From the NCBI RefSeq assembly GCF_039539965.1, contig NZ_BAABED010000001.1:2418001-2482000 (forward strand): 64,000 bases of DNA, in the 5' to 3' direction. The position numbers and the translations under genes are program-made. The stretch is from Arthrobacter methylotrophus. Its GTDB lineage: Bacteria; Actinomycetota; Actinomycetes; Actinomycetales; Micrococcaceae. The notes beneath the pieces are model-generated. The model ran no database searches. It saw nothing but the letters and a program-made list of their open reading frames with translations, and was not told the origin of the DNA. Positions 7,833 to 16,148 of the stretch are shown here, one piece after another; the stretch's first letter is position 1; each line of letters begins with the position of its first letter.

Positions 7833-9052
7833 TGCAGCGCCTCGCATCGCCCGCGCAAGTGGGCTTCGACGTCGGAGGCAAAGGCCATCAGGGCGCTGAG
7901 GGCAAGCCGGGCTGTCCCGTCCGGATGGGCGCAGCTACCCCGGCCGGTTACCAAGGCAGCAAGCCGGCTGATCTCCTGCGGAAGTCTCCCGCTGGCGTCT
8001 CCGTAAGCCAGGCGCGCAAACTGGCTCGCCATGTTGGGTAGGCCATTGGTGCAAGGACCACACTGGCGTGCTGACTGGCCCGCCAAGTAGCCCAGAATGT
8101 CCGCAGTAGCTGCCAGGCCACAGGAACCGGACCCCAGCGTCATAATGATTCCGGCACCGGTCCGGGCACCCACCGGAGCCAGGCCTTCCCTTGAGAACGG
8201 CGCGTCGAGTTGCTCGGCCGTGAGCCACGTGCCGTGGTATCCACCCACAAGGGCTGCACGGACGGCCTGCGGGTCGACGCCGGTACTCACGAGGATCTCC
8301 GTCAAGCACAGACCGGTCGGGATCTCGTAGACCCTTGCCCCGGCCGTGTTCCCGGACAGCGTGATGAGCCGGGTCCCTGGTGCGGAACCGGTACCGACGC
8401 TACGGAACCAGGCAGAACCGAAGCGGGAGATCAATGCGAGATGGGCCAGTGTCTCCACGTTGTGGACCAGTGTCGGCCTGCCATTCAGACCGCTGTCGGT
8501 CAACCGCTTGGTTCGGTCGCGCGGGATAGGCAGGCCGCCGGAAATGGCGCTGACCACTGCGGTCGCTTCTCCGGAGATGAACGTATCGGGAGCTTCGTGC
8601 AGGCGTATGCGCGCTTCCCCGCGTTCTTTGAAGGCACGGATGACAGGAGCCAGCTGCTCCGCACCGGCGTACAGATGCAGTTCCTTGGCGTCAAGGCTCT
8701 GGCCGGCGATCAGAAGGCCGTCGATCACCAAATGGGGGGCATTGTGCAGCAGCGCTGCGTCCTTTTTGCTCAACGGTTCACCTTCTGCACCGTTGGCGAC
8801 GACGACCGGCCGCCGGCCGTCCGCGGGGACGGACGCCACCTTTTGCCACGCCGTGAACCCGGCCCCTCCGCGACCATCCAGCCCCGATCTGGAGAGTTCG
8901 TCGATCAACGGCGCCCGGCCCATTGCCGGAAGCGGACCAAAGGCTGCCTGGTGGCTGCCGTAATCACCTGAACCGGCGGCGAACAACCGCGTTGTGCCGG
9001 CCGGGCCCGCAACATGGCCCCGCACGCTGATGGTGCTCTGATCCGATGTCAT
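7829..9052 (-). CDS. NuoF-like NADH dehydrogenase subunit (FMN and iron-sulfur binding)
   Basis: The 407-residue protein resembles the 51-kDa NADH-binding subunit of complex I: FMN/NADH site GLDGRGGAGF and GAEGEPLSKKD in the first third, an SLBB-like middle, and a C-terminal cluster region with QCGPCTNG and GRGSC. The usual C-x2-C-x2-C is reduced: the position of the first cysteine is alanine (SARQCGPC), leaving three cysteine ligands. ATG 9052 overlaps the stop of the upstream membrane protein (ATGA); the longer frame to 9142 is not needed. It should oxidise NADH and feed the ferredoxin and the membrane haem protein encoded beside it. Confidence 0.86.
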   Translation of the reverse strand: MTSDQSTISVRGHVAGPAGTTRLFAAGSGDYGSHQAAFGPLPAMGRAPLIDELSRSGLDGRGGAGFTAWQKVASVPADGRRPVVVANGAEGEPLSKKDAALLHNAPHLVIDGLLIAGQSLDAKELHLYAGAEQLAPVIRAFKERGEARIRLHEAPDTFISGEATAVVSAISGGLPIPRDRTKRLTDSGLNGRPTLVHNVETLAHLALISRFGSAWFRSVGTGSAPGTRLITLSGNTAGARVYEIPTGLCLTEILVSTGVDPQAVRAALVGGYHGTWLTAEQLDAPFSREGLAPVGARTGAGIIMTLGSGSCGLAATADILGYLAGQSARQCGPCTNGLPNMASQFARLAYGDASGRLPQEISRLAALVTGRGSCAHPDGTARLALSALMAFASDVEAHLRGRCEALQ

Positions 9053-9618
9053 GGGCTTTCCTGGCTGCGCACGTTCCGATATTCGACGAAGTCCTCGTGC
9101 AACCTCCACGCGATGGCCCCACCAACTGCTATCAGGCAACACGCCGCGAGGACGAGGAACCAGAGCTCACGGCCGTTCGTACCGTTTCCTATGGCGTGCA
9201 GCACCGATACCGGCCACAACGCGTAGACCAGCCAGTGCACAGCTTTGAACGCCTTGGGACCGATCCTGTTGCGCAGCAAGGCGGTGATCGCTACGACAAG
9301 GAGCAGATCGAAGGCTATCGTCCCCAGTCCGAGCCAGAACGGCTGGTACGCCCCGAGGAAGGGAACGAAGAAATCGACCAGCCTGAGTTGGGCAAACGGA
9401 TCAAAGAGCAAGGACACAACATGGACCACAACGAACAGGAGCGAAAAGAGTGAGACATTGCGGTGCACCAACGTGACGGCAAAACGCGGGATCCCGACGA
9501 CAGCTCGACCGGACCGGGCACCAATGCCCAGCAGCACAGAAAGCGTCAGGAGCACAATGGCCACCACGCCGGAGCCACGGCCCACAGCCCACAGAGCCTG
9601 ATCGAATACGGTGTTCAT
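9049..9618 (-). CDS. Ferric-reductase-like haem membrane protein
   Basis: A 189-residue protein of about five membrane helices with histidines spaced as haem ligands: TLVHRN, VVHVVS, AVHWLVY and VLHAIG. It matches the ferric-reductase-like transmembrane (MsrQ/cytochrome b561-like) domain without a flavin module. It sits between ApbE and the NuoF-like gene, overlapping both by 4 bases, so it is the probable membrane conduit from NADH dehydrogenase to a flavinylated acceptor outside the cytosol. Confidence 0.83.
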   Translation of the reverse strand: MNTVFDQALWAVGRGSGVVAIVLLTLSVLLGIGARSGRAVVGIPRFAVTLVHRNVSLFSLLFVVVHVVSLLFDPFAQLRLVDFFVPFLGAYQPFWLGLGTIAFDLLLVVAITALLRNRIGPKAFKAVHWLVYALWPVSVLHAIGNGTNGRELWFLVLAACCLIAVGGAIAWRLHEDFVEYRNVRSQESP

Positions 9619-10550
9619 GATTGACTCGTCATCTCGTCCGGAGGCCAGCTGCCGACAGTGGATACCCTGCCTGCACTGTCAACCAAGCGAGCAGGCACGC
9701 CTAGTTCCCTCAACCACGACGGCGCCCGGCGCCCCCGGACCACGCATGCCGTGGCGATCGTGTTGGCGTCCGCGCAACTCTTCGCCGCCACAGTGACCGT
9801 CCGCCAGACAGCTTCCGCCGGCAATCCGGTGTGCGGGTCCAGGATGTGGTGGACTTGCCGACCGGAATGGTTCCATCGGCGCTTTTGCGTGCTGGAGGTG
9901 GCCAACGCGTAGCCGGAGCTCAGGCGTACGCACCCGGAGGGATCACTCGGCAAGTCCTGGACCAGTACCACCCAACCCTCCGGGGGCGCCTCCCCCGCAG
10001 TCGCCAGATCGCCGCCAAGAACCACCATGGCACCACAGCCAAGGGTCGACGAAATCCGTTCCGCGGCCCAGTCGGCAGCCAGGGCTTTGCCGAGGGCACC
10101 AAAGTCAAGGAGTACCCCTGCGGGTAATGCCAGTCTGTTTTCGGTAAGTTCCATTCGGGTCCACGGCGGGGCAATCGTTGTCACAATCATTGATCCCGGT
10201 GACTCCGGCTCCCGGCCGCGGGGCACGTCGAGAAGAGCGAAATCGCGGCCGTACCCGATTCCAAGGAGTGCGCTTCCCAGCGTCGGGTCCACATCCCCGT
10301 CCGTCAATTCCGCAGCAGCCAATGCGGTGCGAACGATCGCCGCGAGTACATCGCTGATTTCCAGGCCGGCGCCTAGCTGCCCCCGGAGGAGCATGAGCTC
10401 CGAATCGCCGCGGAAACGGCTGCACGCCATCTCGACTTCATGGCATACGCCTTTGCTTAGATCGACCGCTTGGTCGAGCATCGATGGTTCGGTGACGATG
10501 ACAAATGCCTCGGTGCTCCATAGCTCCCAGCGTCGCGCCGCCGTTACCAT
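9615..10550 (-). CDS. apbE: FAD:protein FMN transferase
   Basis: This 311-residue ApbE-family enzyme transfers FMN from FAD to a threonine of a target protein. Family marks are LDFGALGKALAAD in the middle and HILDPHTGLPA in the C-terminal third, the latter carrying the Mg-binding aspartate region. No clear lipobox or signal peptide is seen, although the family normally acts outside the cytosol. Its likely target is the FMN-binding domain protein at 3653-4138, and possibly the small membrane protein upstream. It is coupled to the genes on both sides. Confidence 0.9.
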   Translation of the reverse strand: MVTAARRWELWSTEAFVIVTEPSMLDQAVDLSKGVCHEVEMACSRFRGDSELMLLRGQLGAGLEISDVLAAIVRTALAAAELTDGDVDPTLGSALLGIGYGRDFALLDVPRGREPESPGSMIVTTIAPPWTRMELTENRLALPAGVLLDFGALGKALAADWAAERISSTLGCGAMVVLGGDLATAGEAPPEGWVVLVQDLPSDPSGCVRLSSGYALATSSTQKRRWNHSGRQVHHILDPHTGLPAEAVWRTVTVAAKSCADANTIATACVVRGRRAPSWLRELGVPARLVDSAGRVSTVGSWPPDEMTSQS

Positions 10551-10804
10551 CAGGATCCTGACGTTCGGCCCTGCGGGGCCGTTGATCCGGGCCCGACAGG
10601 CTGCACCGGCGATGTGGATGAATAGTGGTGGCGCGAGCCGTAGTTCGGAGTCGTCGACTCCCCCGTGTCACCCGAAGACGTGTTGCCTGTCGCGGCTGGA
10701 GCGGAGACTGCCGCGCCCACAACCACCGCGCCCGCCGCGCTCGCGACCCCCACCCACGATGTCACTTGACGGGCAATCCTGTGGCCGCTTTCCCTGGAGT
10801 TCAT
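10550..10804 (-). CDS. Small membrane or secreted protein, first gene of the apbE operon
   Basis: An 84-residue protein with a basic start (MNSRESGHRIARQ), one hydrophobic helix (about 14-38) and a Ser/Thr/Gly/Pro-rich tail that is probably outside the cell. A strong GAGGAGG ribosome site precedes the ATG. Its stop overlaps the apbE start by one base (TGATG). No known domain. It lacks the (S/T)GAT motif, so it is not an evident flavinylation target. Position suggests an accessory or chaperone-like part of the electron-transfer system. Confidence 0.72.
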   Translation of the reverse strand: MNSRESGHRIARQVTSWVGVASAAGAVVVGAAVSAPAATGNTSSGDTGESTTPNYGSRHHYSSTSPVQPVGPGSTAPQGRTSGS

Positions 10805-10966
10805 GGCAGCCTCCTCGGCTGGTGCTTGACCGGTGTCGCTGCGTTAATTCTAGGATTGCCAGCGTTAGCCTCGACTAAGCGTTTCCTGTATAGAAGCTGT
10901 GTAAATGTGCTGCTGAGCGTTATTCATCGCTTGTCGCGGTTCTGCTCAGTCTTCCTTGTGCGGCGA

Positions 10967-11071
10967 CTTCCCCTGATGGCCGGGATGGTCGCCGGCGCCG
11001 ACTCGATCGATGACAGGGCCATCCTACGGCGGCTTCGCAAGGGTGCGGCGAACTCAGCCCGCGGCGCCTAG
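10967..11071 (+). pseudogene. Remnant of an IS1380-type transposase
   Basis: The translated stretch from 10967 begins LPLMAGMVAGADSIDD, a signature of the N-terminal region of IS1380-family transposases, then loses the family pattern and stops at 11071. The fragment covers only some 35 codons; no full transposase, inverted repeats or target duplication can be seen. It occupies most of the 359-base gap 10805-11163 between the apbE operon and the DUF981 gene; the rest of that gap shows no gene. Confidence 0.6.
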
Positions 11072-11163
11072 CGGCGGATCACCGATGCCCTATCCCCCTC
11101 GAGCGCGTCCAAACGGGCGGGTGCCCTCCAGGTCATCGCCCAGGTAGATCCGCGGATCAAGGC

Positions 11164-11841
11164 TTAGTGCGGGAAGAAACCGACATGTCCGTAGAAGACG
11201 GTGATGCTGAGGAACAGCCACATCATTCCTGCGATGAACAGCGACACAGCGAAGACCCTGGCCACCAGGCGATTCTCAGGAGCGAACGCGGCTGTGATCG
11301 CGGCGACGCCAGTGATGGCGTAGGCGAACGCCATGTAGAGCGCTTCCAGGATGGAGCCCGCCAGCATCCCGGCAATCGGTTCCTCCTTAGGCGGATGCCA
11401 CATCCCGAACTCGAGTCCGGCGACGGCGATCATGATGAGCCCGATGCCGCCAAAAGCACCCGCGTACAGGAACGGCCGGACGGTTGCCACCAGCTCGAGC
11501 TGCACCCCGCGGGCGACGGCGGTCCTCTCGGCACGCATCAACGCTATGGCCCCGAAGAACACCAGAAAGCCATAGAACATGGCGGGTTCACCGAAGGTGA
11601 GGTTGTCGACCGCGCAGCAAGGGACGCCGGCAACGGGAATCTGTTTCAGTGGCCAGGTGAGGGTCATGTGGGTTCCGGTGACGGCCAAAAACAATCCGAG
11701 GGCTGCAAACATCCAGGCCCATCCGTCGATTGTTTTGCGCCCAGGTTGCTGGACCACTCGGAGGAAGACGAGTGCCAACAGCATGATGGCACCGGCGACC
11801 ATCGCCATGGTCGTGTTGTAGGTGATGCCCTGATCTAGCAT
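11164..11841 (-). CDS. DUF981 family membrane protein
   Basis: A 225-residue polytopic protein with about six helices (for example 11-30, 43-62, 90-112, 125-148, 160-185, 195-220). It matches the DUF981 family, which has no assigned function. The loop IPVAGVPCCAVDNLTFGEP, with a cysteine pair, and the polar segment GMWHPPKEEP stand out and could bind a metal or haem. It is followed upstream, 3 bases away, by another small membrane protein gene on the same strand, so the two form an operon. Confidence 0.82.
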   Translation of the reverse strand: MLDQGITYNTTMAMVAGAIMLLALVFLRVVQQPGRKTIDGWAWMFAALGLFLAVTGTHMTLTWPLKQIPVAGVPCCAVDNLTFGEPAMFYGFLVFFGAIALMRAERTAVARGVQLELVATVRPFLYAGAFGGIGLIMIAVAGLEFGMWHPPKEEPIAGMLAGSILEALYMAFAYAITGVAAITAAFAPENRLVARVFAVSLFIAGMMWLFLSITVFYGHVGFFPH

Positions 11842-11844
11842 GCG

Positions 11845-12084
11845 CTACCTCCGTTCTGCCAGAAGTGCCTGCCGAATGACCAGCAGGCCGGCGCAGGCTG
11901 CGAACGTGGCGGACAGGATCAATGCGCCCATATCGCTACTGATGGCTGCCCAAAGGATCGCCGACAGGACAACACCGACCACCAGGATCGCAAAGACAGC
12001 CCTGACCAATATCGCCGCCCACCGCCGAGTTCGCGCGTCGCTGGCTTCAATCGGGAGCCCGGTGAACGCATCATATTGGGACAT
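11845..12084 (-). CDS. Small two-helix membrane protein
   Basis: From ATG 12084 the product has 79 residues (MSQYDAFTG start); ATG 12111 would add nine. Neither has a clear ribosome site. Two hydrophobic helices (about 22-45 and 50-70) are separated by a short polar turn. No recognised domain. The gene ends 3 bases before the DUF981 gene and is probably co-transcribed with it. Confidence 0.65.
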   Translation of the reverse strand: MSQYDAFTGLPIEASDARTRRWAAILVRAVFAILVVGVVLSAILWAAISSDMGALILSATFAACAGLLVIRQALLAERR

Positions 12085-12114
12085 ATAGATGTGATACCAC
12101 GCGTAGGGCATGGA

Positions 12115-12147
12115 GCGAAAGGGGCAATGCCTTCCGCCCTCTTTCGC
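12115..12147. other. Strong hairpin in divergent intergenic region
   Basis: GCGAAAGGGGC (12115-12125) pairs with GCCC-T-CTTTCGC (12136-12147), an 11-bp stem with a single bulged T and a 10-base loop. It lies between divergent genes (minus-strand membrane protein and plus-strand yceI-like gene), where a simple terminator is not expected. It may be a leader element, a transcription roadblock or a remnant terminator. Confidence 0.45.
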
Positions 12148-12230
12148 ATGCGCATCGGGCGGGGTAGCGTCTAGCCTGACGAACTTGTCTCATTCACTGC
12201 TGGTTGACGAATGCTTCTGGAGAGTTGCGC

Positions 12231-12815
12231 ATGAATGATCGGACGGACGGTGACCACAGCCGCATCGTGAACCACGTTCTCGCCCCTCCCGTGGGCACAT
12301 TTGAACTCGACCCTGTGCATACCTTCGTCGCTTTCAGTGCCCAGCACCTCGTCGTCGGGCGCGTCCGGGGCCGATTCGAGGCGGTGCAGGGCACGATCGT
12401 CGTAGCCGATAACCTGACTGAGTCCAGCGTCGAGGTCAGTATCGAGACCGCGTCGGTCACCACGCTGAACCCGGTGCGCGACAACGATGTGCGTTCGGAG
12501 AACTATCTGGACGTCGGGCGCTATCCCACCATGACCTACCGCAGCACGGCGGCCTCGGAGTCGACCGCCGGGGTATGGCGGATAGAGGGAGACTTGGCGC
12601 TGCACGGCGTGACGCGCCCGGTTGAACTCACCGTCCGTTTCGGAGGCGCCGTGACCGACGCATCCGGCAACATCCGCATCGCATTCCACGCCCACGCCTC
12701 CATCACCCGACGCGATTTCGGGCTCACGTTCGAACTCCTCAAAGAAGCCGGAGGTCTGCTCGTGGGTAAAGACATCGCGATCGACATCGACGCAGAGGCG
12801 ATCCGACCTCTCTAA
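12231..12815 (+). CDS. YceI family lipid-binding protein
   Basis: The 194-residue product has the YceI lipocalin-like fold signature: GTFELDPVHTFVAFSAQHL near the start, GRFEAVQGTIVV, SVEVSIETASVTT, and the C-terminal LALHGVTRPVELTV. YceI proteins bind polyisoprenoids or other amphiphilic ligands. No signal peptide is visible, as in most cytosolic actinobacterial members. Start ATG 12231 has GGAGAG 7 bases upstream; an in-frame TTG at 12204 is less likely. It is followed by a SnoaL-like gene 60 bases downstream in the same direction. Confidence 0.88.
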   Translation: MNDRTDGDHSRIVNHVLAPPVGTFELDPVHTFVAFSAQHLVVGRVRGRFEAVQGTIVVADNLTESSVEVSIETASVTTLNPVRDNDVRSENYLDVGRYPTMTYRSTAASESTAGVWRIEGDLALHGVTRPVELTVRFGGAVTDASGNIRIAFHAHASITRRDFGLTFELLKEAGGLLVGKDIAIDIDAEAIRPL

Positions 12816-12875
12816 GACTTGCCCGGCCGCCGGCCAGGTGGGGAACTGCTGGTCCAACGAGGAAAGAAGCTACTC

Positions 12876-13223
12876 ATGCAAGATGACCGGGTCAACAACA
12901 ACCTCAAGGGTATGGACGACCTTGACTTCGACGGCTGGAACAACGCCGACTGGAACGGCGTGTTCGCCCACCACCACACCGACGATGTACTGGTGGACTG
13001 GAAAGGCCAGCCACCAACGCACGGGATTCAGGAACACATCGACGCAATGAAGGCCTACGTCGAATCCGCAGGCGGAACGCCGCCCCAGATCACCTCCCAC
13101 CCGATCGCGTTCGGCTCCGGGGAGTGGACCTGTGTCATCGGAGAGTTCGAAGGCGGAGGCCGGATGGTGACCGTCGCAAAGTGGCGCGACGGCGCGATCG
13201 TCGAAGAATACATCTGGTCCTAG
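12876..13223 (+). CDS. SnoaL-like / NTF2-fold polyketide-cyclase-type protein
   Basis: A 115-residue protein with the short NTF2-like fold: an N-terminal helix region, DWNGVFAHHHTDDVLVDWKG, THGIQEHIDAMKAYVE, and a C-terminal sheet with GRMVTVAKWRDGAIVEEYI. Such proteins act as small isomerases, cyclases or ligand binders; the ligand is unknown. ATG 12876 has GAGGAAAG upstream; earlier in-frame codons (from 12819) look non-coding. It probably shares a transcript with the yceI-like gene. Confidence 0.82.
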   Translation: MQDDRVNNNLKGMDDLDFDGWNNADWNGVFAHHHTDDVLVDWKGQPPTHGIQEHIDAMKAYVESAGGTPPQITSHPIAFGSGEWTCVIGEFEGGGRMVTVAKWRDGAIVEEYIWS

Positions 13224-13274
13224 CCTGGCCAGTGCACTCCTGATGGCGGGCGAGGACTCTGACATGGAGAACGC

Positions 13275-13748
13275 ATGAAGATCGGGATTAGCAGCGCGAC
13301 TGGCAAGGCCGGACGTGTATTGGTCCCTTCCGGGGGCCAACGCCCGGGAGGGACCCCGGCCCGAGCCGACAGCAATGAGGGAGTATCTGGCGGCCAGGGG
13401 CGCGGATCCCGGCAACGTGTTGGCGGAGAACAAGAAATCACCACGCGAGGGAACCTCGCATACTCCGTAGCCCTGCTGGCCGAGAAAGACATCCAAGGGC
13501 CTTTGCTTGTGTGCACCAACAATCACCGTGTGCTCCGCGCTGCCCTCTTATCCCGTCAGCAAAAGATCAACGCGAAGGTGGTGGGTGCCCCGATAGCCAA
13601 GAACTCCGTGCCCAGCGCTTTCCTTCGTGAGTTCGTGGCCGTGATGAAGGAAAACCGCCTCACGAACATCGTTCTCTGCCTGCCGATGTTTGGAATTGCC
13701 CCGCTCATCACGGTCGCACTGACGAAATTGCCGGTGGTGCAGGTCCTC
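13275..13748 (+). pseudogene. Chimeric remnant: NAD(P)-binding protein start joined to a frameshifted YdcF-family gene
   Basis: The first 14 codons (MKIGISSATGKAGR) look like the Rossmann start of NAD(P)H-binding NmrA-type proteins. Directly after, VLVPSGGQ is the middle of a YdcF/DUF218 family protein. The YdcF sequence continues only by changing frame: after about 13345 the frame with MREYLAARGADPGNVLAEN (from 13376) carries the match, then a second switch near 13435 returns to the frame with TTRGNLAYSVALLAEKDI and on to APLITVAL near 13725. So at least two frameshifts and an internal deletion are present; both YdcF ends are missing. A 185-residue frame remains open but cannot be a functional YdcF. 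Confidence 0.72.
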
Positions 13749-15776
13749 CTACTCGTTGGAAAGCCCGGTGGTGAACGTGTGGCTCCATTCGGTGGCGGCT
13801 CCGTGGGTAAAGACGTACCCCTTCGTGGGTGAGGCCGTGACGGTCACGGTGCCGGCGGGCTTCCTGTAGGTCCCGGCAGCGATCTCCTTGCCGTGAATGA
13901 GATAGCCCACGCCCGGAACAGCAGGGATGGTGTACGAGTCCTGTCCCCGACCCGGCCGGTCGGTAAAGGTGACAGCTGCGGGCGTCGCCGCATCGTACTG
14001 GAGGCCAAAGCCCAAGGGCAGGAGAACGCCGTCGCCATCGGATTTGGGGATATTGACCGGCAGCTTGCCGCCGGGGTTCACCGCACCCGAGATCGCCCGC
14101 ACAACACCGTGGAAGTTGACCTTTTTGTTGCCATAGCTGTTGAGTAGGGCGTCGGCGCCCGGGAAGGCGCTGATGTCGTAAGGATTGCGTGTGGCAATGA
14201 CCACCACCGGTGTTCCAGTTGCTGCGAGTTCTGCCACCATCTGTTGCTGCGCGGTGTTGCTGGTGGCGTTGTACGAGGTGAAGACCACGGCGTCTGCCTT
14301 GCCCGCGGCGGCTACCGCTCGTGTCCGGTAGGCAGCGGAGGGTGAGCTTCCGTTTTCGTAGTCTTCAGTGACCGTGAATCCTTGCTGCTTAAGCAGTGGC
14401 CCCGCAGTTTCCGGGTTTCCCGAACCGGCGCCCACCATGAGGACCGAGCTGCCGGGAGCGAGCGGCAATACCCGCTCCTCGTTGCGCAGCAGGGTGGCGG
14501 CGCGGTCGGAGATCAGATTGGCTGTGGCGAGGTTCTCAGCGGCTCCAACTACGTTGTCTACATTGCTGAGAGCTGCCACGGGCTGCTCGAAGACTCCGCG
14601 CTTGACCTTCCACTCGAGGATCCGTCGAACGGACTCATCGAGCCGGGCTTCGGTGATCCCGCCCGACTCGACGGCGGCACGCACCCCAGCGAACGAGGCC
14701 TCGACGTCGGGAGAGTTAAGGAGGATGTCGGAGCCGGCCTGAATGGCCTTGACGGCAATCTCTTCCTGCGACCATTGAGCAGCCATCGCGGCCATGTCCA
14801 GGGCGTCCGTGGTGACCAGTCCCTTGAATCCCAGCTCATCACGGAGCAACCCCGTGAGGACCTTGTACGACAACGTGCCGGGCATTTCGGGATCGATGGC
14901 CTCGACGATGATGTGTGCCGTCATGACCATGTCCACGCCCGCATCGATCGCGGCCCTGAATGGTTCAAGGTGCTTGTTGAGGGTGGCGCGGTCGTAGGTG
15001 ACGATGGGCAGTCCGTAGTGGGAGTCAACGGAGGTGTCGCCGTGGCCGGGGAAGTGTTTGGCTGCTGCTCCGATGCTGCGGGTCTGTATGCCTTCGATCT
15101 GGGCAGCACCGAGTTCGCTGACGAGCGCAGGGTTCTCGCCCATGGAACGGATTCCGATGACTGGGTTGTCAGGGTTGGAGTTGAGGTCCAGGACGGGCGC
15201 GAAGTCGACGTTGATTCCCATGGCCTGCATCTCGGATCCCAGGATTTCGCCCTGTGCCCGGGCCAGGTCCTGGTCTCCTGTAGCGGCCAGGGCCATGTTG
15301 CCCGGGAGCACTGTAGCCGGTGATCCGATGCGGGCGACCAGGCCACCTTCCTGGTCGATGGTGACTGCGAGCGGAATGCCGTTTCCGTCAGCACCCACTG
15401 CCGTTTGCTGCAGGCCGTTGGAGAGGCCCGCAACCTGCAGGGGGTTGTTGGTGTTCCCTGACCATGCGAAGTAAAGGACGCCGCCCAGCTTGTACTTTTC
15501 CACGACCTCGGCGGGAGTATTAACTCCGTAGCGTTCTTGGTTGCTGGCCGCCATGGACATGTCATCTGCCGATGAACCGTACACGTGCGTCCACGTCATC
15601 TGGCCGATCTTTTCGTCCAGCGACATGCCGGCAATCAGCGCTTCGATGTCCGGAGAGGCGGAGGCCGTCGTCGTAATAACCGTACTGGTGGGTCCGGCGG
15701 CGACAGCCGTGGTTGCCCCGGTCATGAGCAGGGCGGTGGCGGCGGTCATCATGAGGGTAGTTCCCTTTCTGTGCAT
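13749..15776 (-). CDS. Secreted glycoside hydrolase family 3 protein (beta-N-acetylhexosaminidase-like)
   Basis: A 675-residue enzyme with a Sec signal (n-region HRK, hydrophobic core to TTAVAAG near residue 28). The GH3 barrel spans about 43-400: KHFPGHGDT at 240-248 and DSH at 251-253 form the NagZ-type His/Asp acid-base loop, and D324 in TTDALDM is the expected nucleophile. A C-terminal alpha/beta sandwich (about 420-600) follows, then a roughly 70-residue tail. Likely substrate is a GlcNAc-containing glycan such as peptidoglycan. A better ribosome site (AAAGGGA) precedes ATG 15752, but that start would remove the charged n-region, so I keep 15776. Confidence 0.9.
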   Translation of the reverse strand: MHRKGTTLMMTAATALLMTGATTAVAAGPTSTVITTTASASPDIEALIAGMSLDEKIGQMTWTHVYGSSADDMSMAASNQERYGVNTPAEVVEKYKLGGVLYFAWSGNTNNPLQVAGLSNGLQQTAVGADGNGIPLAVTIDQEGGLVARIGSPATVLPGNMALAATGDQDLARAQGEILGSEMQAMGINVDFAPVLDLNSNPDNPVIGIRSMGENPALVSELGAAQIEGIQTRSIGAAAKHFPGHGDTSVDSHYGLPIVTYDRATLNKHLEPFRAAIDAGVDMVMTAHIIVEAIDPEMPGTLSYKVLTGLLRDELGFKGLVTTDALDMAAMAAQWSQEEIAVKAIQAGSDILLNSPDVEASFAGVRAAVESGGITEARLDESVRRILEWKVKRGVFEQPVAALSNVDNVVGAAENLATANLISDRAATLLRNEERVLPLAPGSSVLMVGAGSGNPETAGPLLKQQGFTVTEDYENGSSPSAAYRTRAVAAAGKADAVVFTSYNATSNTAQQQMVAELAATGTPVVVIATRNPYDISAFPGADALLNSYGNKKVNFHGVVRAISGAVNPGGKLPVNIPKSDGDGVLLPLGFGLQYDAATPAAVTFTDRPGRGQDSYTIPAVPGVGYLIHGKEIAAGTYRKPAGTVTVTASPTKGYVFTHGAATEWSHTFTTGLSNE

Positions 15777-16008
15777 GTGAATCCCAATTCCAATCGTCGC
15801 TGATGATGCCGAGTGTTTTGCCTTGGCCAGCGCTGCCCTTGGTAGAGGAGGTACTCGCGGGTATCCCGAACGAACCGAGCGACTTCGGAGCGCAATCGTT
15901 ATTCAAGCGCCGTCGTTATTCAGCAGGGAGCCGCGCAGCCTATGTATGTCAATAGCAAGTTGCTCTTGGTTCATGACGCTCTGTTTCTAAACTTGCATTT
16001 GCACATAG

Positions 16009-16122
16009 CCCACCAGCAGGGATGTCCGGCTGCACGTCCTCGATTATGCCGTCGACGTCGCCCGCGATCTCGGCGTATCTGTGCCCACCCTCTACCGCTG
16101 GCTCCCCGCCTCAGAACGGTAA
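16009..16122 (+). pseudogene. Remnant of a recombinase/resolvase helix-turn-helix tail
   Basis: The short open frame to TAA 16120-16122 ends VARDLGVSVPTLYRWLP plus four residues, the C-terminal helix-turn-helix of site-specific serine recombinases or transposase-like HTH proteins. No catalytic part is present, and a TAG at 16006-16008 blocks extension upstream. It lies in the otherwise gene-free 15777-16178 gap. Confidence 0.45.
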
Positions 16123-16148
16123 CAACGATGGGTCAGAGCACTGTTGAC

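Noticed and set aside
14382..15323. A 313-codon plus-strand frame inside the GH3 gene
   Set aside because: Antisense shadow of the glycosidase; no ribosome site or domain.
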